A DNA stretch of 64,000 nucleotides, taken from contig NZ_JADCSA010000009.1 of assembly GCF_015070385.1 (NCBI RefSeq), positions 78,916 to 142,915 on the forward strand. The letters are read 5' to 3'. The position numbers and the translations under genes were made by a program. The stretch is from Nocardioides malaquae. Lineage in GTDB: Bacteria; Actinomycetota; Actinomycetes; Propionibacteriales; Nocardioidaceae. The stretch's first letter is position 1; each line of letters begins with the position of its first letter. This document shows positions 47,406 to 56,037 of the stretch, piece by piece. Under the pieces are notes generated by a model, which saw only the letters and a program-made list of their open reading frames with translations, did no database searches and had not been told where the DNA came from.

Positions 47406-48523
47406 CGCGTGGGGACCACCTGTCCGGGGAAGGAGATGTAGGGGCGAACGGTGTGGAGCCGCTCCACGAACACCTGGCCGCGAGCGGCGAAGTCCGGGGG
47501 CGGCGTGCCACGAAGGTACCTGTGGTGCAGGAAGCCCAGCTCGACGGCTGCCTGCTGGTACTCCTCCATGGCGCGCTCCCCAGCATCCCCACCGCGCTCC
47601 TTGGCGAACCGTCGGGCGGCACGGCGGGCGCCGAGGTCGACCAGCCAGGCGATGTCGGTGGCCGGCAGCAGGCCGCGGTGGGCGGCGTCGGTCAGCGACC
47701 GGGTGAGCATGGTGCGCTCGGAGCGGCGCAGCCACACCGCGAAGCCCACGAAGGCCAGGAAGAGCGGCGCCATCAGGGTCAGGTAGACCACCACGAAGTT
47801 GCCGCCGAGCCCGAGGGCGGCACCGTTCCACATCGCGTGGGTCAGCACGGCCAACGCATACCCCGTCGCGAGCGCCGCGAAGCGACCCGAGGGCGTACGA
47901 CTGTTGACGGCGATGCCGACGCCGATGCCGAAGAAGGCGGTGAAGAGCGGGTGCGCGAAGGGGCTGACCAGGCAGCGGATGACGAACGTCATGGTCAGGG
48001 CCCCGCTGCCACCGGGCCCCAGTCCGTCGGTGCCGTCGTAGGCGGCGGCCAGGTAGAGGATGTTCTCGACGAAGGCGAAGCCGATGCCCACCATGCCGGC
48101 GTAGACGATCCCGTCGAGCATGCCGTCGAGCTCGGCCCGGCGCCACCACAGCAGCATGACCAGGAACGCGCCCTTCGTCGCCTCCTCCACCACGGGGGCC
48201 ACGACCGCGATCTCCGTGACGCCGTCGACTCCCGTGAAGAGTCCGCCGATGCCCTGCAGGACGATCGCGGCAGCGGTCGCCACGAACGCCCCCCAGGCCA
48301 GGCCGGAGGCGAGGAGCACCCGCGGCTCGGGCTCGTAGCGGTCGAGCCAGAGGAAGCAGGCCAGCAACGGTCCGACCGGCAGGAAGGCCAGGAAGGTGGC
48401 GAGCAGCAGGGTGTCGGGGGCCCCGGAGAGGGCGATGACCAGGCCCATCAGGGCAGCGCCGAGGAACGCCAGCAGCGTGACGACCAGCGTGAAGACCACG
48501 CTCTCGCGGTGGTGACGGACCAT
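47402..48523 (-). CDS. PrsW-family intramembrane metalloprotease
   Basis: This 373-residue protein has about eight helices and the PrsW signatures: FLWLDRYEPEP, VVEEATKGAFLV (catalytic EE), GIGFAFVENILYL and VLTHAMWNGA. PrsW in Bacillus cleaves an anti-sigma factor within the membrane, and the substrate here is unknown. Its stop overlaps the start of the second dynamin-like GTPase (ATGA), which ties protease and GTPases in one operon. A TAGGGT hexamer seven bases before the ATG suggests leaderless transcription. Confidence 0.9.
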   Translation of the reverse strand: MVRHHRESVVFTLVVTLLAFLGAALMGLVIALSGAPDTLLLATFLAFLPVGPLLACFLWLDRYEPEPRVLLASGLAWGAFVATAAAIVLQGIGGLFTGVDGVTEIAVVAPVVEEATKGAFLVMLLWWRRAELDGMLDGIVYAGMVGIGFAFVENILYLAAAYDGTDGLGPGGSGALTMTFVIRCLVSPFAHPLFTAFFGIGVGIAVNSRTPSGRFAALATGYALAVLTHAMWNGAALGLGGNFVVVYLTLMAPLFLAFVGFAVWLRRSERTMLTRSLTDAAHRGLLPATDIAWLVDLGARRAARRFAKERGGDAGERAMEEYQQAAVELGFLHHRYLRGTPPPDFAARGQVFVERLHTVRPYISFPGQVVPTR

Positions 48524-48530
48524 GCCGCGA

Positions 48531-48536
48531 ACCCTA
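48531..48536 (-). promoter_or_regulatory. -10 element of a probable leaderless promoter for the PrsW operon
   Basis: TAGGGT (minus strand) ends seven bases before the ATG at 48523. It is divergent from the aminopeptidase P promoter. Confidence 0.6.
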
Positions 48537-48581
48537 GCGGGACGCCGACCGCGGGCTCGCCGGACGGGCGGGCGCCGGGCG

Positions 48582-48587
48582 TACAGT
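48582..48587 (+). promoter_or_regulatory. -10 element of a probable leaderless promoter for the aminopeptidase P gene
   Basis: TACAGT ends seven bases before GTG at 48595. It decides that start over an in-frame GTG at 48586, which would overlap the hexamer. Confidence 0.55.
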
Positions 48588-48594
48588 GAGGGAC

Positions 48595-50016
48595 GTGAGC
48601 GAGCAGAACGAGACCGGCACCCAGTCGCACGACCCCGCGGTCCCCGAGGCCTACGCCGCCTTCATGCGGCAGGGCTGGGCCGACCTGCCCTCCGACGTCG
48701 GACGCCACCCCGTCGCCGAGCACGCCGCCCGCCGCCGGAGCCGGTTGGCCGACCTCTTCCCCGGCGAGCGCCTCGTGGTGCCGGCCGGCACCTTCAAGGT
48801 GCGGGCCAACGACACCGACTACCGCTTCCGGCCCGACACCGCCCACACCTGGCTGACGGGCAACCAGACCACCGACGCGGTGCTCGTCGTGGAGCCCGAC
48901 GGCAGCTCCGTGCTGTACGCCCGTCCCCGCTCCTCGCGCGAGACCGACGAGTTCTTCCGCGACCGGCAGTACGGCGCGCTCTGGGCCGGCAAGCGCCCCT
49001 CGCTGTCCGAGCTCGCCGAGCTGCTCGACATGGAGGTGCGCCACGTCGACGAGCTGGATCAGCGGCTCGACGCCTCCACCAAGACCCGGGTGCACCGTGG
49101 CGTGCACCCCGAGGTGGAGCGCACCCTCGACCGCGCCGTGACCAGCGACGAGGGCGCCGACGCCGAGCTGAGCCGGGTGCTGTCGGAGCTGCGGCTGGTC
49201 AAGGACGACTGGGAGGTCGGTGAGCTGCAGCAGGCCTGCGACGTGACGACGCTCGGCTTCGAGGACTCCGTGCGCGAATGGGACCGCGTGCTGGAGTTCG
49301 GGGAGCGCTGGATCGAGGGCACGTTCTTCCGCCGGGCCCGGGCCATGGGCAACGACATCGGCTACGACTCGATCGTGGGCGGCGGCTCCCACGCCACGAC
49401 GCTGCACTGGATCGACAACACCGGTCCGATCACCCCCGGTGAGCTGGTGCTGCTCGACATGGGCGTGGAGAACACCAACCTCTACACCGCCGACGTGACC
49501 CGGACGCTGCCGGTGAGCGGGACGTACACGCCCGTGCAGCGCGACCTCTACCAGCTCGTGCTGGACGCCCAGAGCGCCGGGATCGAGGCCGTCCGCCCGG
49601 GCGCCGCCTTCATCGCCGCCCACGACGCGGCGATGCGGGTGCTCGCACACGGCCTGGCCGACATGGGCCTGCTGCCCGTGAGCGCCGAGGAGGCCCTCGA
49701 CCCCTCCTCGAAGGTCTACGCCCGCTGGACCCTGCACGGCACCTCCCACATGCTCGGGATGGACGTGCACGACTGCGCCCAGGCGGCGCCCGACGCCTAC
49801 GCCAAGGGCACCCTGGCCGAGGGCATGGTGCTGACCGTGGAGCCGGGCCTCTACTTCCAGGCCGACGACCTGCTGGTGCCCGAGGAGCTGCGCGGCATCG
49901 GCATCCGGATCGAGGACGACATCCTCGTGACGGCCGACGGGTCACGCAACCTCTCCGCCGCCCTGCCCCGCTCCCCCGACGCCGTCGAGGAATGGATGGG
50001 TCGGCTGCGCGGCTGA
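48595..50016 (+). CDS. pepP: Xaa-Pro aminopeptidase (aminopeptidase P, M24B)
   Basis: From GTG at 48595 the protein has 473 residues. The N-terminal AMP_N domain covers about residues 35-150. The pita-bread M24 domain supplies metal ligands in LLDMGVENTNLYTADVTRT, LHGTSHMLGMDVHD, TVEPGLYF and IRIEDDILVT. It cleaves N-terminal residues before proline. There is no signal peptide. Its stop overlaps the ATG of the downstream methyltransferase by one base (TGATG). Confidence 0.93.
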   Translation: MSEQNETGTQSHDPAVPEAYAAFMRQGWADLPSDVGRHPVAEHAARRRSRLADLFPGERLVVPAGTFKVRANDTDYRFRPDTAHTWLTGNQTTDAVLVVEPDGSSVLYARPRSSRETDEFFRDRQYGALWAGKRPSLSELAELLDMEVRHVDELDQRLDASTKTRVHRGVHPEVERTLDRAVTSDEGADAELSRVLSELRLVKDDWEVGELQQACDVTTLGFEDSVREWDRVLEFGERWIEGTFFRRARAMGNDIGYDSIVGGGSHATTLHWIDNTGPITPGELVLLDMGVENTNLYTADVTRTLPVSGTYTPVQRDLYQLVLDAQSAGIEAVRPGAAFIAAHDAAMRVLAHGLADMGLLPVSAEEALDPSSKVYARWTLHGTSHMLGMDVHDCAQAAPDAYAKGTLAEGMVLTVEPGLYFQADDLLVPEELRGIGIRIEDDILVTADGSRNLSAALPRSPDAVEEWMGRLRG

Positions 50017-51200
50017 TGCAATGCCACCACTTCGACGCCCACCGGTGTCGCTCCTGCTCCCTGCTCGCGCTGCCACACGCCGAGCAGGTCGACGGCAAGC
50101 TCGCCCACGTCCGGGCCCTGCTCGACCCGGTGGGCCGTCCCGAGTGGCTGCCCCCGGTCGTGGGTGCCGAGCGGGCCTTCCGCAACAAGGCCAAGATGGT
50201 CGTCGCCGGCACCGTGGAGGCGCCGACGCTGGGCATCCTCGCCCGCGACGACCGGGGCGTCGGCGGCCGCGGCGTCGACCTGCGTGACTGTCCCCTCTAC
50301 TCCGACCGGGTGCACGCCGCGCTGGAGCTGCTCGCCGGCTTCGTGACGACCGCACGCCTGACGCCGTACGACGTCCCGACGCGCCGCGGCGAGCTGAAGC
50401 ACCTGCTCGTGACCGAGGCCCCGTCGGGGGCGTTGATGGTGCGGTTCGTGCTGCGCTCCACCGAGTCGTTGCCGCGGTTGCGCAAGCACCTTCCGGCGCT
50501 GCTCGAGGCGATGGCCGACGTCGGGCTGCGCGCCGAGCTGGTCTCGGCCAACCTGCAGCCCGACCACAAGGCGGTGCTGGAGGGCGACGACGAGGTCGTG
50601 CTCCACGGGGAGACCCTGACGATGACGGTCAACGGGATCGACCTCCACCTGCGCACGCGCAGCTTCTTCCAGACCAACACCGAGGTCGCCGCCCAGCTCT
50701 ACCGCCAGGCCCGGTCCTGGGTCGACGAGCTCGCCGCCGACGCCCGCGAGGTGTGGGACCTCTACTGCGGGGTGGGTGGCTTCGCGCTGCACCTGGCCGC
50801 GCCCGGACGCCGGGTGGTGGGCGTGGAGGTGAGCCCCGAGGCGATCCTGAGCGCCCGGGCCTCGGCCGACGAGCGGGGCGTCGACGGGGTGGAGTTCCTC
50901 ACCGAAGACGCCGCCGCCTGGGCCGTGCGGCAGGACCACGCCGCCGACCTGGTCGTCGTCAACCCGCCCCGGCGCGGCATCGGGACGGCGCTGGCCGACT
51001 GGCTCGAGCACTCGAGCGCTTCGTGGGTGCTCTACTCCAGCTGCAACGCCGAGACCCTCGCCCGCGACCTCGCGTCCATGCCGTCGTGGCGGCCGGTGCG
51101 GGCCCAGCTGCTCGACATGTTTCCGCACACGCCGCACTACGAGGTATTGGTGCTGCTGCGGCGCGAGGGACCCGGCGACAAAATGCCTACCGACGGGTAA
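50016..51200 (+). CDS. rlmC: RlmC/RumB-type 23S rRNA (uracil-5) methyltransferase
   Basis: This 394-residue TrmA-family enzyme uses AdoMet and an Fe-S cluster. Cluster ligands are Cys3, Cys11, Cys14 and Cys92. The AdoMet motif is DLYCGVGGFALHLA, and NPPRRGIG follows. The catalytic cysteine is Cys343 in YSSCNAETLARDL. The N-terminus MQCHHFDAHRCRSCSLL without a TRAM domain matches RlmC (U747) rather than RlmD. The ATG overlaps the pepP stop. Exact target uridine is assigned by family only. Confidence 0.88.
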   Translation: MQCHHFDAHRCRSCSLLALPHAEQVDGKLAHVRALLDPVGRPEWLPPVVGAERAFRNKAKMVVAGTVEAPTLGILARDDRGVGGRGVDLRDCPLYSDRVHAALELLAGFVTTARLTPYDVPTRRGELKHLLVTEAPSGALMVRFVLRSTESLPRLRKHLPALLEAMADVGLRAELVSANLQPDHKAVLEGDDEVVLHGETLTMTVNGIDLHLRTRSFFQTNTEVAAQLYRQARSWVDELAADAREVWDLYCGVGGFALHLAAPGRRVVGVEVSPEAILSARASADERGVDGVEFLTEDAAAWAVRQDHAADLVVVNPPRRGIGTALADWLEHSSASWVLYSSCNAETLARDLASMPSWRPVRAQLLDMFPHTPHYEVLVLLRREGPGDKMPTDG

Positions 51201-51253
51201 CATCACCGCGGCAGGCCCACCACGACCACCGAACCGACCTACAGGAGAGACAC

Positions 51254-51931
51254 ATGCCGGCACTGAGCAAGGACGGCCCGATCTGGACCCTCGACCTCGG
51301 CACGAGCGAGAACCGCTTCTCGCCCGACTTCCTCACCGAGGTCGACGCCGCGCTCGACGAGATCGCCGGCAGCGACGAGCCCGCTGCCCTGCTCACCACC
51401 GGCAGCGACAAGTTCTTCTCCAACGGCCTCGACCTGGAGTGGATCATGGCCAACGCCGGCGAGCTGCCCTCCTACGTCGACCGGATCCACGCCATGTTCG
51501 CCAAGGTGCTCACCCTGCCGGTGCCGACCGTCGCGGCCGTCAACGGCCACGCCTTCGGTGGCGGCGCGATGCTGGCGATCGCCCACGACTTCCGGGTGAT
51601 GCGCTCCGACCGCGGCTTCTTCTGCTTCCCCGAGGCCGACATCCGCATCCCGTTCACCGAGGGCATGAACGCCCTCATCGTCGCCAAGACCACGCCGCAG
51701 ACCCAGGTGGCCTCCATGACCACGGGCCGGCGCTTCGGTGGCGCGGACGCGGCCGCTGCCGGCCTCGTCGACGAGGCGGTCACGCTGGAGGAGCTGCGCG
51801 ACGCGGCCGTGGCCAAGGTTGCCGACCTCGCCGGCAAGGACCGCCGCACCCTGGGCACGATCAAGCAGCGTCTCTACGCCACGGCGTCGGCAGCGCTGCT
51901 TGAGCCTCAGCCTGCCGACCTCACCTTCTGA
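51254..51931 (+). CDS. Enoyl-CoA hydratase/isomerase-family protein
   Basis: This 225-residue crotonase-fold protein is shorter than usual hydratases and resembles the peroxisomal-type delta3-delta2-enoyl-CoA isomerases. It has SNGLDLEWIM, VAAVNGHAFGGGAMLAIAHDFRVM (oxyanion region), FFCFPEADIRIPFTEGM and a C-terminal helix. The glutamates at the usual isomerase position are in EADIRI. ATG at 51254 follows AGGAGA. A 53-bp gap separates it from rlmC. Hydratase versus isomerase cannot be settled from sequence. Confidence 0.85.
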   Translation: MPALSKDGPIWTLDLGTSENRFSPDFLTEVDAALDEIAGSDEPAALLTTGSDKFFSNGLDLEWIMANAGELPSYVDRIHAMFAKVLTLPVPTVAAVNGHAFGGGAMLAIAHDFRVMRSDRGFFCFPEADIRIPFTEGMNALIVAKTTPQTQVASMTTGRRFGGADAAAAGLVDEAVTLEELRDAAVAKVADLAGKDRRTLGTIKQRLYATASAALLEPQPADLTF

Positions 51932-51941
51932 GGACCGGGCG

Positions 51942-51947
51942 TAGGAT
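51942..51947 (+). promoter_or_regulatory. -10 element of a probable leaderless promoter for the zinc-ribbon protein gene
   Basis: TAGGAT ends eight bases before the GTG at 51956. Confidence 0.55.
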
Positions 51948-51955
51948 CGGCGGAC

Positions 51956-52597
51956 GTGAACGACACTCCGTGGATCGAGGCCCGCACCATCGACCTGGAG
52001 AACGTGCGGGAGACCTACGCGCTCGCCGCCCGTCACGTGCTCGCCGACGTGGCGGGCGACTACCACGCGGTGATCACCGTGCCGGAGTTCGCCCGACAGC
52101 TCCAGGAGCGCACGCGCATCCGCAACCGCCAGGCGCCGGGCCTGTGGATCGGTGACGTGCTCTACCGGGTCGCGAAGGACTGCCTGCGGCGACGCGAGCC
52201 GCTGCTCGGCTCCCTGGTCGTCGGCACCGACGGCCTGATGCCGGAGTGGTATGCCGACACCGTCAACGCAGTGCGCGGCGACACCGTGGCCAACCCCCAG
52301 ATGCACGCGGCCGAGGAACGCCTCGACTGCTACCGGACGCACGGCGCCGACCTGCCCCCCGGAGGCGGGGAGGCCGCACTGCCGCCGACGCGTGAGCCGG
52401 CCCGCCGCCCGCGTGCCGCCTCCTCGGGCGCGGCGACCCGCACGTCGACGGGGCGGGCGAGCACACCGCGTACGCCCCGCGCCGCCGCCAGCACGCGCCC
52501 GGCCGCGCCCGCCAAGCCGGCCCCGCCGGCGGAGAAGTTCTGCCCCACCTGCTTCATGGTGCTGCCGGCCACCGGTCAGTGCGACACCTGCGACTGA
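51956..52597 (+). CDS. Protein with C-terminal CxxC zinc ribbon, function unknown
   Basis: GTG at 51956 opens a 213-residue protein. The N-terminal half (about residues 1-120) looks folded and mostly helical (TIDLENVRETYALAARHVLA, then RQAPGLWIGDVLYRVAKDCL). Residues 125-190 are a basic Ala/Pro/Arg/Thr-rich disordered linker. The last 20 residues form a two-CxxC zinc ribbon (KFCPTCFMVLPATGQCDTCD). I recognise no family. The linker plus ribbon suggests interaction with nucleic acid or protein. It is followed 56 bp later by an NCS2 permease gene with its own strong ribosome site. Confidence 0.7.
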   Translation: MNDTPWIEARTIDLENVRETYALAARHVLADVAGDYHAVITVPEFARQLQERTRIRNRQAPGLWIGDVLYRVAKDCLRRREPLLGSLVVGTDGLMPEWYADTVNAVRGDTVANPQMHAAEERLDCYRTHGADLPPGGGEAALPPTREPARRPRAASSGAATRTSTGRASTPRTPRAAASTRPAAPAKPAPPAEKFCPTCFMVLPATGQCDTCD

Positions 52598-52653
52598 CCC
52601 CCGGCCCACCCCATCCGACCGCGCCCGCGGTCCCGCTCCCCAGGAGGAAGTCC

Positions 52654-53994
52654 GTGCCCTGGACCCTGCACGGCGACGGCAAGTCCGTCGCGCCCGACGC
52701 CATCGTGAAGCCGGGCGAACGCCTCGGCTGGCCCCAGACCATCGGCTTCGGCGCCCAGCACGTCGTCGCGATGTTCGGCGCCACCTTCCTGGTGCCGCTC
52801 ATCACCGGCTTCCCGCCGAGCACCACGCTGCTCTTCTCCGGCATCGGGACGCTGCTCTTCCTGGTCATCACCCGCAACCGGGTGCCCAGCTACCTCGGGT
52901 CGTCGTTCGCCTTCATCGCCCCCGTGCTGGCGGCGACGAGCGGTGACGACTTCAGCGCCGCGCTCTTCGGCATCGTCGTCACCGGTGTCGCCCTGGCCGT
53001 CGTGGGCCTGGTCGTCAACGCGGTCGGCACCGGCTGGATCCACGCCCTGATGCCGCCCGTGGTGATGGGGGCCATCGTCGCGCTGATCGGCTTCAACCTC
53101 GCCCAGGCGTCGTGGAACAACGTGATCAACCTCGACGCGGGTGGTTCGTTCATGCCGGGCCGCAAGCCGGCCGACAACGAGAGCGTCCTCCTGGCGACCG
53201 TGACGGTCGTGGCCATCGTGGTCATCGCCGCGGTCTTCCGCGGACTCATCGGCCGCATCGCGGTGCTGCTCGGCTTCGTGGTCGGCTACCTGGTCGCCCT
53301 CGCGATGGGCGTCCTCGACTTCACGGGCGTCGAGGCAGCCGCCTGGATCGGCTTCCCGGAGTTCACGACCCCCAGCGTCGACTGGGCCGTCCTGCCGATG
53401 TTCCTGCCCGTCGTCTTCGTGCTGGTCGCGGAGAACGTCGGCCACGTCCGCTCGGTCGCCCACCTGGTGGAGGACGACTCGATCAACGAGATGACCGGCA
53501 AGACCCTCTTCTCCGACGGTGCCGCCACGATCATCGCCGGCCTCGGCGGCGGTTCGGCCACCACGACCTACGGCGAGAACATCGGCGTCATGAGCGCCAC
53601 CCGCGTCTTCTCCACGGCCGCCTACTGGGTCGCCGGCGTCATCGCGATCCTACTGGCGATGTCGCCCAAGGTCGGTGCCCTGCTCTTCACGATCCCCAAC
53701 GGGGTCATCGGCGGCGCCACGCTCGCGCTCTACGGCATCATCGGCCTGATCGGCGTGCGCATGTGGATCGACGCCCGTGTCGACTTCGGGGTGCAGCGCA
53801 ACCTCTTCCCCGTCGCCGTCGCCCTGATCCTGGCGATGGGAATGGGCAACGACGTCCTCACCTTCGGCGACATCAAGCTCGGGGGCATCGCCATCGGCAC
53901 CGCCGCCGCACTGGTGCTCTACCACCTCATGGCCGGGCTCGAGAAGTTGCGCGGCGACGAGGTTCGCAGCGAGGAGACACCGGCCAAGGCCTGA
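52654..53994 (+). CDS. Uracil-xanthine permease family transporter (NCS2)
   Basis: GTG at 52654 follows AGGAGG six bases upstream and gives 446 residues. About 14 hydrophobic segments are visible. Family marks are FGAQHVVAMFGATFLVPL in helix 1, VFVLVAENVGHVRSV (UraA-type glutamate region), TTTYGENIGVM and FTIPNGVIGGATLALYG. It should import uracil or a related nucleobase with protons. The GENIG motif favours uracil over xanthine, though this is inference. A 15-bp hairpin follows the gene. Confidence 0.9.
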   Translation: MPWTLHGDGKSVAPDAIVKPGERLGWPQTIGFGAQHVVAMFGATFLVPLITGFPPSTTLLFSGIGTLLFLVITRNRVPSYLGSSFAFIAPVLAATSGDDFSAALFGIVVTGVALAVVGLVVNAVGTGWIHALMPPVVMGAIVALIGFNLAQASWNNVINLDAGGSFMPGRKPADNESVLLATVTVVAIVVIAAVFRGLIGRIAVLLGFVVGYLVALAMGVLDFTGVEAAAWIGFPEFTTPSVDWAVLPMFLPVVFVLVAENVGHVRSVAHLVEDDSINEMTGKTLFSDGAATIIAGLGGGSATTTYGENIGVMSATRVFSTAAYWVAGVIAILLAMSPKVGALLFTIPNGVIGGATLALYGIIGLIGVRMWIDARVDFGVQRNLFPVAVALILAMGMGNDVLTFGDIKLGGIAIGTAAALVLYHLMAGLEKLRGDEVRSEETPAKA

Positions 53995-54017
53995 CTCCCC
54001 CGCTGCACGCTCGCTCC

Positions 54018-54052
54018 ACGAAGGGCACCTCCACCTCGGAGGTGCCCTTCGT
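54018..54052 (+). terminator. Hairpin terminator after the NCS2 permease gene
   Basis: A perfect 15-bp stem closes an ACCTC loop 24 bp after the stop. A few Ts follow further on. Confidence 0.8.
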
Positions 54053-54134
54053 CGTTCGCGTCGCTTTCCTCGCCAGATCATGTGACCTGCATTACATTCA
54101 CGACAGGGGGCCGAGCGGAGCGAGGGAGACACGC

Positions 54135-55949
54135 ATGAACCAGTTCGACGTGGTCGTCAGGGGCGGCACCTACTTCGACGGGACGGGCGCCCCGGGACGA
54201 CGCGCCGACGTCGGCATCCGGGACGGCCACGTCGCCGCCGTCAGCGAGACGCCCCTGCCGGTCGACGGGCGTACGCGCGTGGTCGAGGCCGAGGGCCGCT
54301 GGGTGATGCCGGGCTTCGTCGACGCGCACACCCACTACGACGCCGAGCTGGTCGTCGCGCCGGGGCTGCACGAGTCGGTGCGCCACGGCGTCACCACGGT
54401 GCTCGTGGGCAACTGCTCCATCTCCGCCGTCTACAGCGACGCCCTCGACGTGGCCGACCTCTTCAGCCGGGTCGAGGCACTGCCGCGGGAGTCGGTGCTC
54501 GCCGCCATGCGGGAACGCAAGACCTGGCGTACTCCGCAGGAATGGGCGAAGGCGCTGGACGAGCTCGCACTCGGGCCGCACGTCGCATCCTTCCTGGGCC
54601 ACTCCGACGTACGCGCCTCGGTGATGGGGCTGGGCCGCTCCACCGACCCGGCCCACCGGGCCAGCCGGTCGGAGATGAAGGAGATCGAGCGGCGCATCTC
54701 CGAGGCGCTCGACGCCGGCTTCATGGGTGTCTCGACGATGACGAACCCGTGGGACAAGCTCGACGGCGACCGCTACCGCTCGCGTACGTTGCCCTCCACC
54801 CACGCGAGCTGGAAGGAGTTCCGACGGGTCAGCCGGCTCCTGCGCCGCCGCGACGGCGTGCTGCAGGGGGTGCCGAACCTCAACACCAAGGTCGACGTCG
54901 CCTTCTACGTCACCACCTCGATGGGCCTCTTCCGCAAGCCCCTGCGCGTCTCGCTGCTCTCGGCCGCTGACACCCTCGCCGAGCCGTGGGTCAACCGCAT
55001 CTTCGCGCCGCTCGCCTTCGTCGCCAACCGTCTGGGGCGCGGCAAGTTCGTCTGGCAGCACCTGCCCACGACCTTCCAGGTGTGGGCCGACGGCATCGAC
55101 CTCGTGGTCTTCGAGGAGTTCGGCAGCGGCCGCGAGGCGCTGCACCTCAAGGAGGAGATGGGCCGCAACGACCTGCTGCGCGACGAGGCCTACCGGCGTT
55201 GGTTCCGCGAGGACTTCGAGAAGCGGTTCAGCCCACGGGTGTGGCACCGCGACTTCGACGACGCCCGCATCGTCGAGTGCCCCGAGGAGGCGCTCGTCGG
55301 ACGCACCGTCGGCGACGTGGCCCGCGAGCGCGGCCTGCACCCGGTCGACTGCTTCCTCGACCTCGTCGTCGAGCACGGCACCGCCTTCCGGTGGACCACC
55401 GTGATCGCCAACGCCCGCGAGAAGGTCGCGCAGCGGCTGCTGAAGACGCCCGGCGTGACGATCGGCTTCTCCGACGCGGGCGCCCACCTGCGCAACATGG
55501 CCTTCTACAACTTCGGCATCTGCCTGCTCGAGCGGGTGCACCGCGCGCAGCAGGCCGGCATGCCGTTCATCCCCCTGGAGCAGGCGATCCACAAGCTGAC
55601 CGGCGAGCTCGCCGATATTTACCGGCTCGACGCCGGGCGGATCCGCGAGGGCGACCGGGCCGACCTCGTCGTGGTCGACCCTGCCGGGCTCGACGCGTCG
55701 GTCAAGGAGTATGCCGAGGCGCCGCTGGAGGAGCTCGGTGGCGTGCGGCGGATGGTGAACCGCAACGACGCCGCCGTGCACGCCACGATCATCTCGGGCC
55801 GGGTCGTCTTCGGGCGGGGCGAGTTCGAGCCCGGCTTCGGCACCACGTTCGGCACGGGGTCCTTCCTGCCGGCCGGACGGAAGGTCGCTCCCCGGGTCGT
55901 CGAACGTGGGGCGGAGCGGGAGGTCGGCCCGCGCAGCCAGGCCTCCTGA
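54135..55949 (+). CDS. N-acyl-D-amino-acid deacylase-type amidohydrolase
   Basis: ATG at 54135 follows a GAGGGAG site and gives 604 residues. The N-terminus DVVVRGGTYFDGTGAPGRRADVGI with metal motif MPGFVDAHTHYDAEL is that of D-aminoacylases and dihydropyrimidinase-like hydrolases. Later marks are SFLGHSDVR, TIGFSDAGAHLRNM and IREGDRADLVVVDP near the C-terminus. Longer in-frame upstream sequence overlaps the permease gene and its terminator and is excluded. Substrate is uncertain. Confidence 0.86.
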   Translation: MNQFDVVVRGGTYFDGTGAPGRRADVGIRDGHVAAVSETPLPVDGRTRVVEAEGRWVMPGFVDAHTHYDAELVVAPGLHESVRHGVTTVLVGNCSISAVYSDALDVADLFSRVEALPRESVLAAMRERKTWRTPQEWAKALDELALGPHVASFLGHSDVRASVMGLGRSTDPAHRASRSEMKEIERRISEALDAGFMGVSTMTNPWDKLDGDRYRSRTLPSTHASWKEFRRVSRLLRRRDGVLQGVPNLNTKVDVAFYVTTSMGLFRKPLRVSLLSAADTLAEPWVNRIFAPLAFVANRLGRGKFVWQHLPTTFQVWADGIDLVVFEEFGSGREALHLKEEMGRNDLLRDEAYRRWFREDFEKRFSPRVWHRDFDDARIVECPEEALVGRTVGDVARERGLHPVDCFLDLVVEHGTAFRWTTVIANAREKVAQRLLKTPGVTIGFSDAGAHLRNMAFYNFGICLLERVHRAQQAGMPFIPLEQAIHKLTGELADIYRLDAGRIREGDRADLVVVDPAGLDASVKEYAEAPLEELGGVRRMVNRNDAAVHATIISGRVVFGRGEFEPGFGTTFGTGSFLPAGRKVAPRVVERGAEREVGPRSQAS

Positions 55950-56037
55950 CCACTCCCCCGTCCAGCAGGCATCGTCACGCTCGCCGCGGGGAAGGGTGGG
56001 AGTCAGCGTCTCCGACCCCTACCCCCCGAGGACCGAC

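Noticed and set aside
45654-48149. A fused product of the second GTPase with a long upstream region
   Set aside because: The upstream part is an out-of-frame reading of the PrsW gene. ATG at 47405 fits the overlap with its stop.
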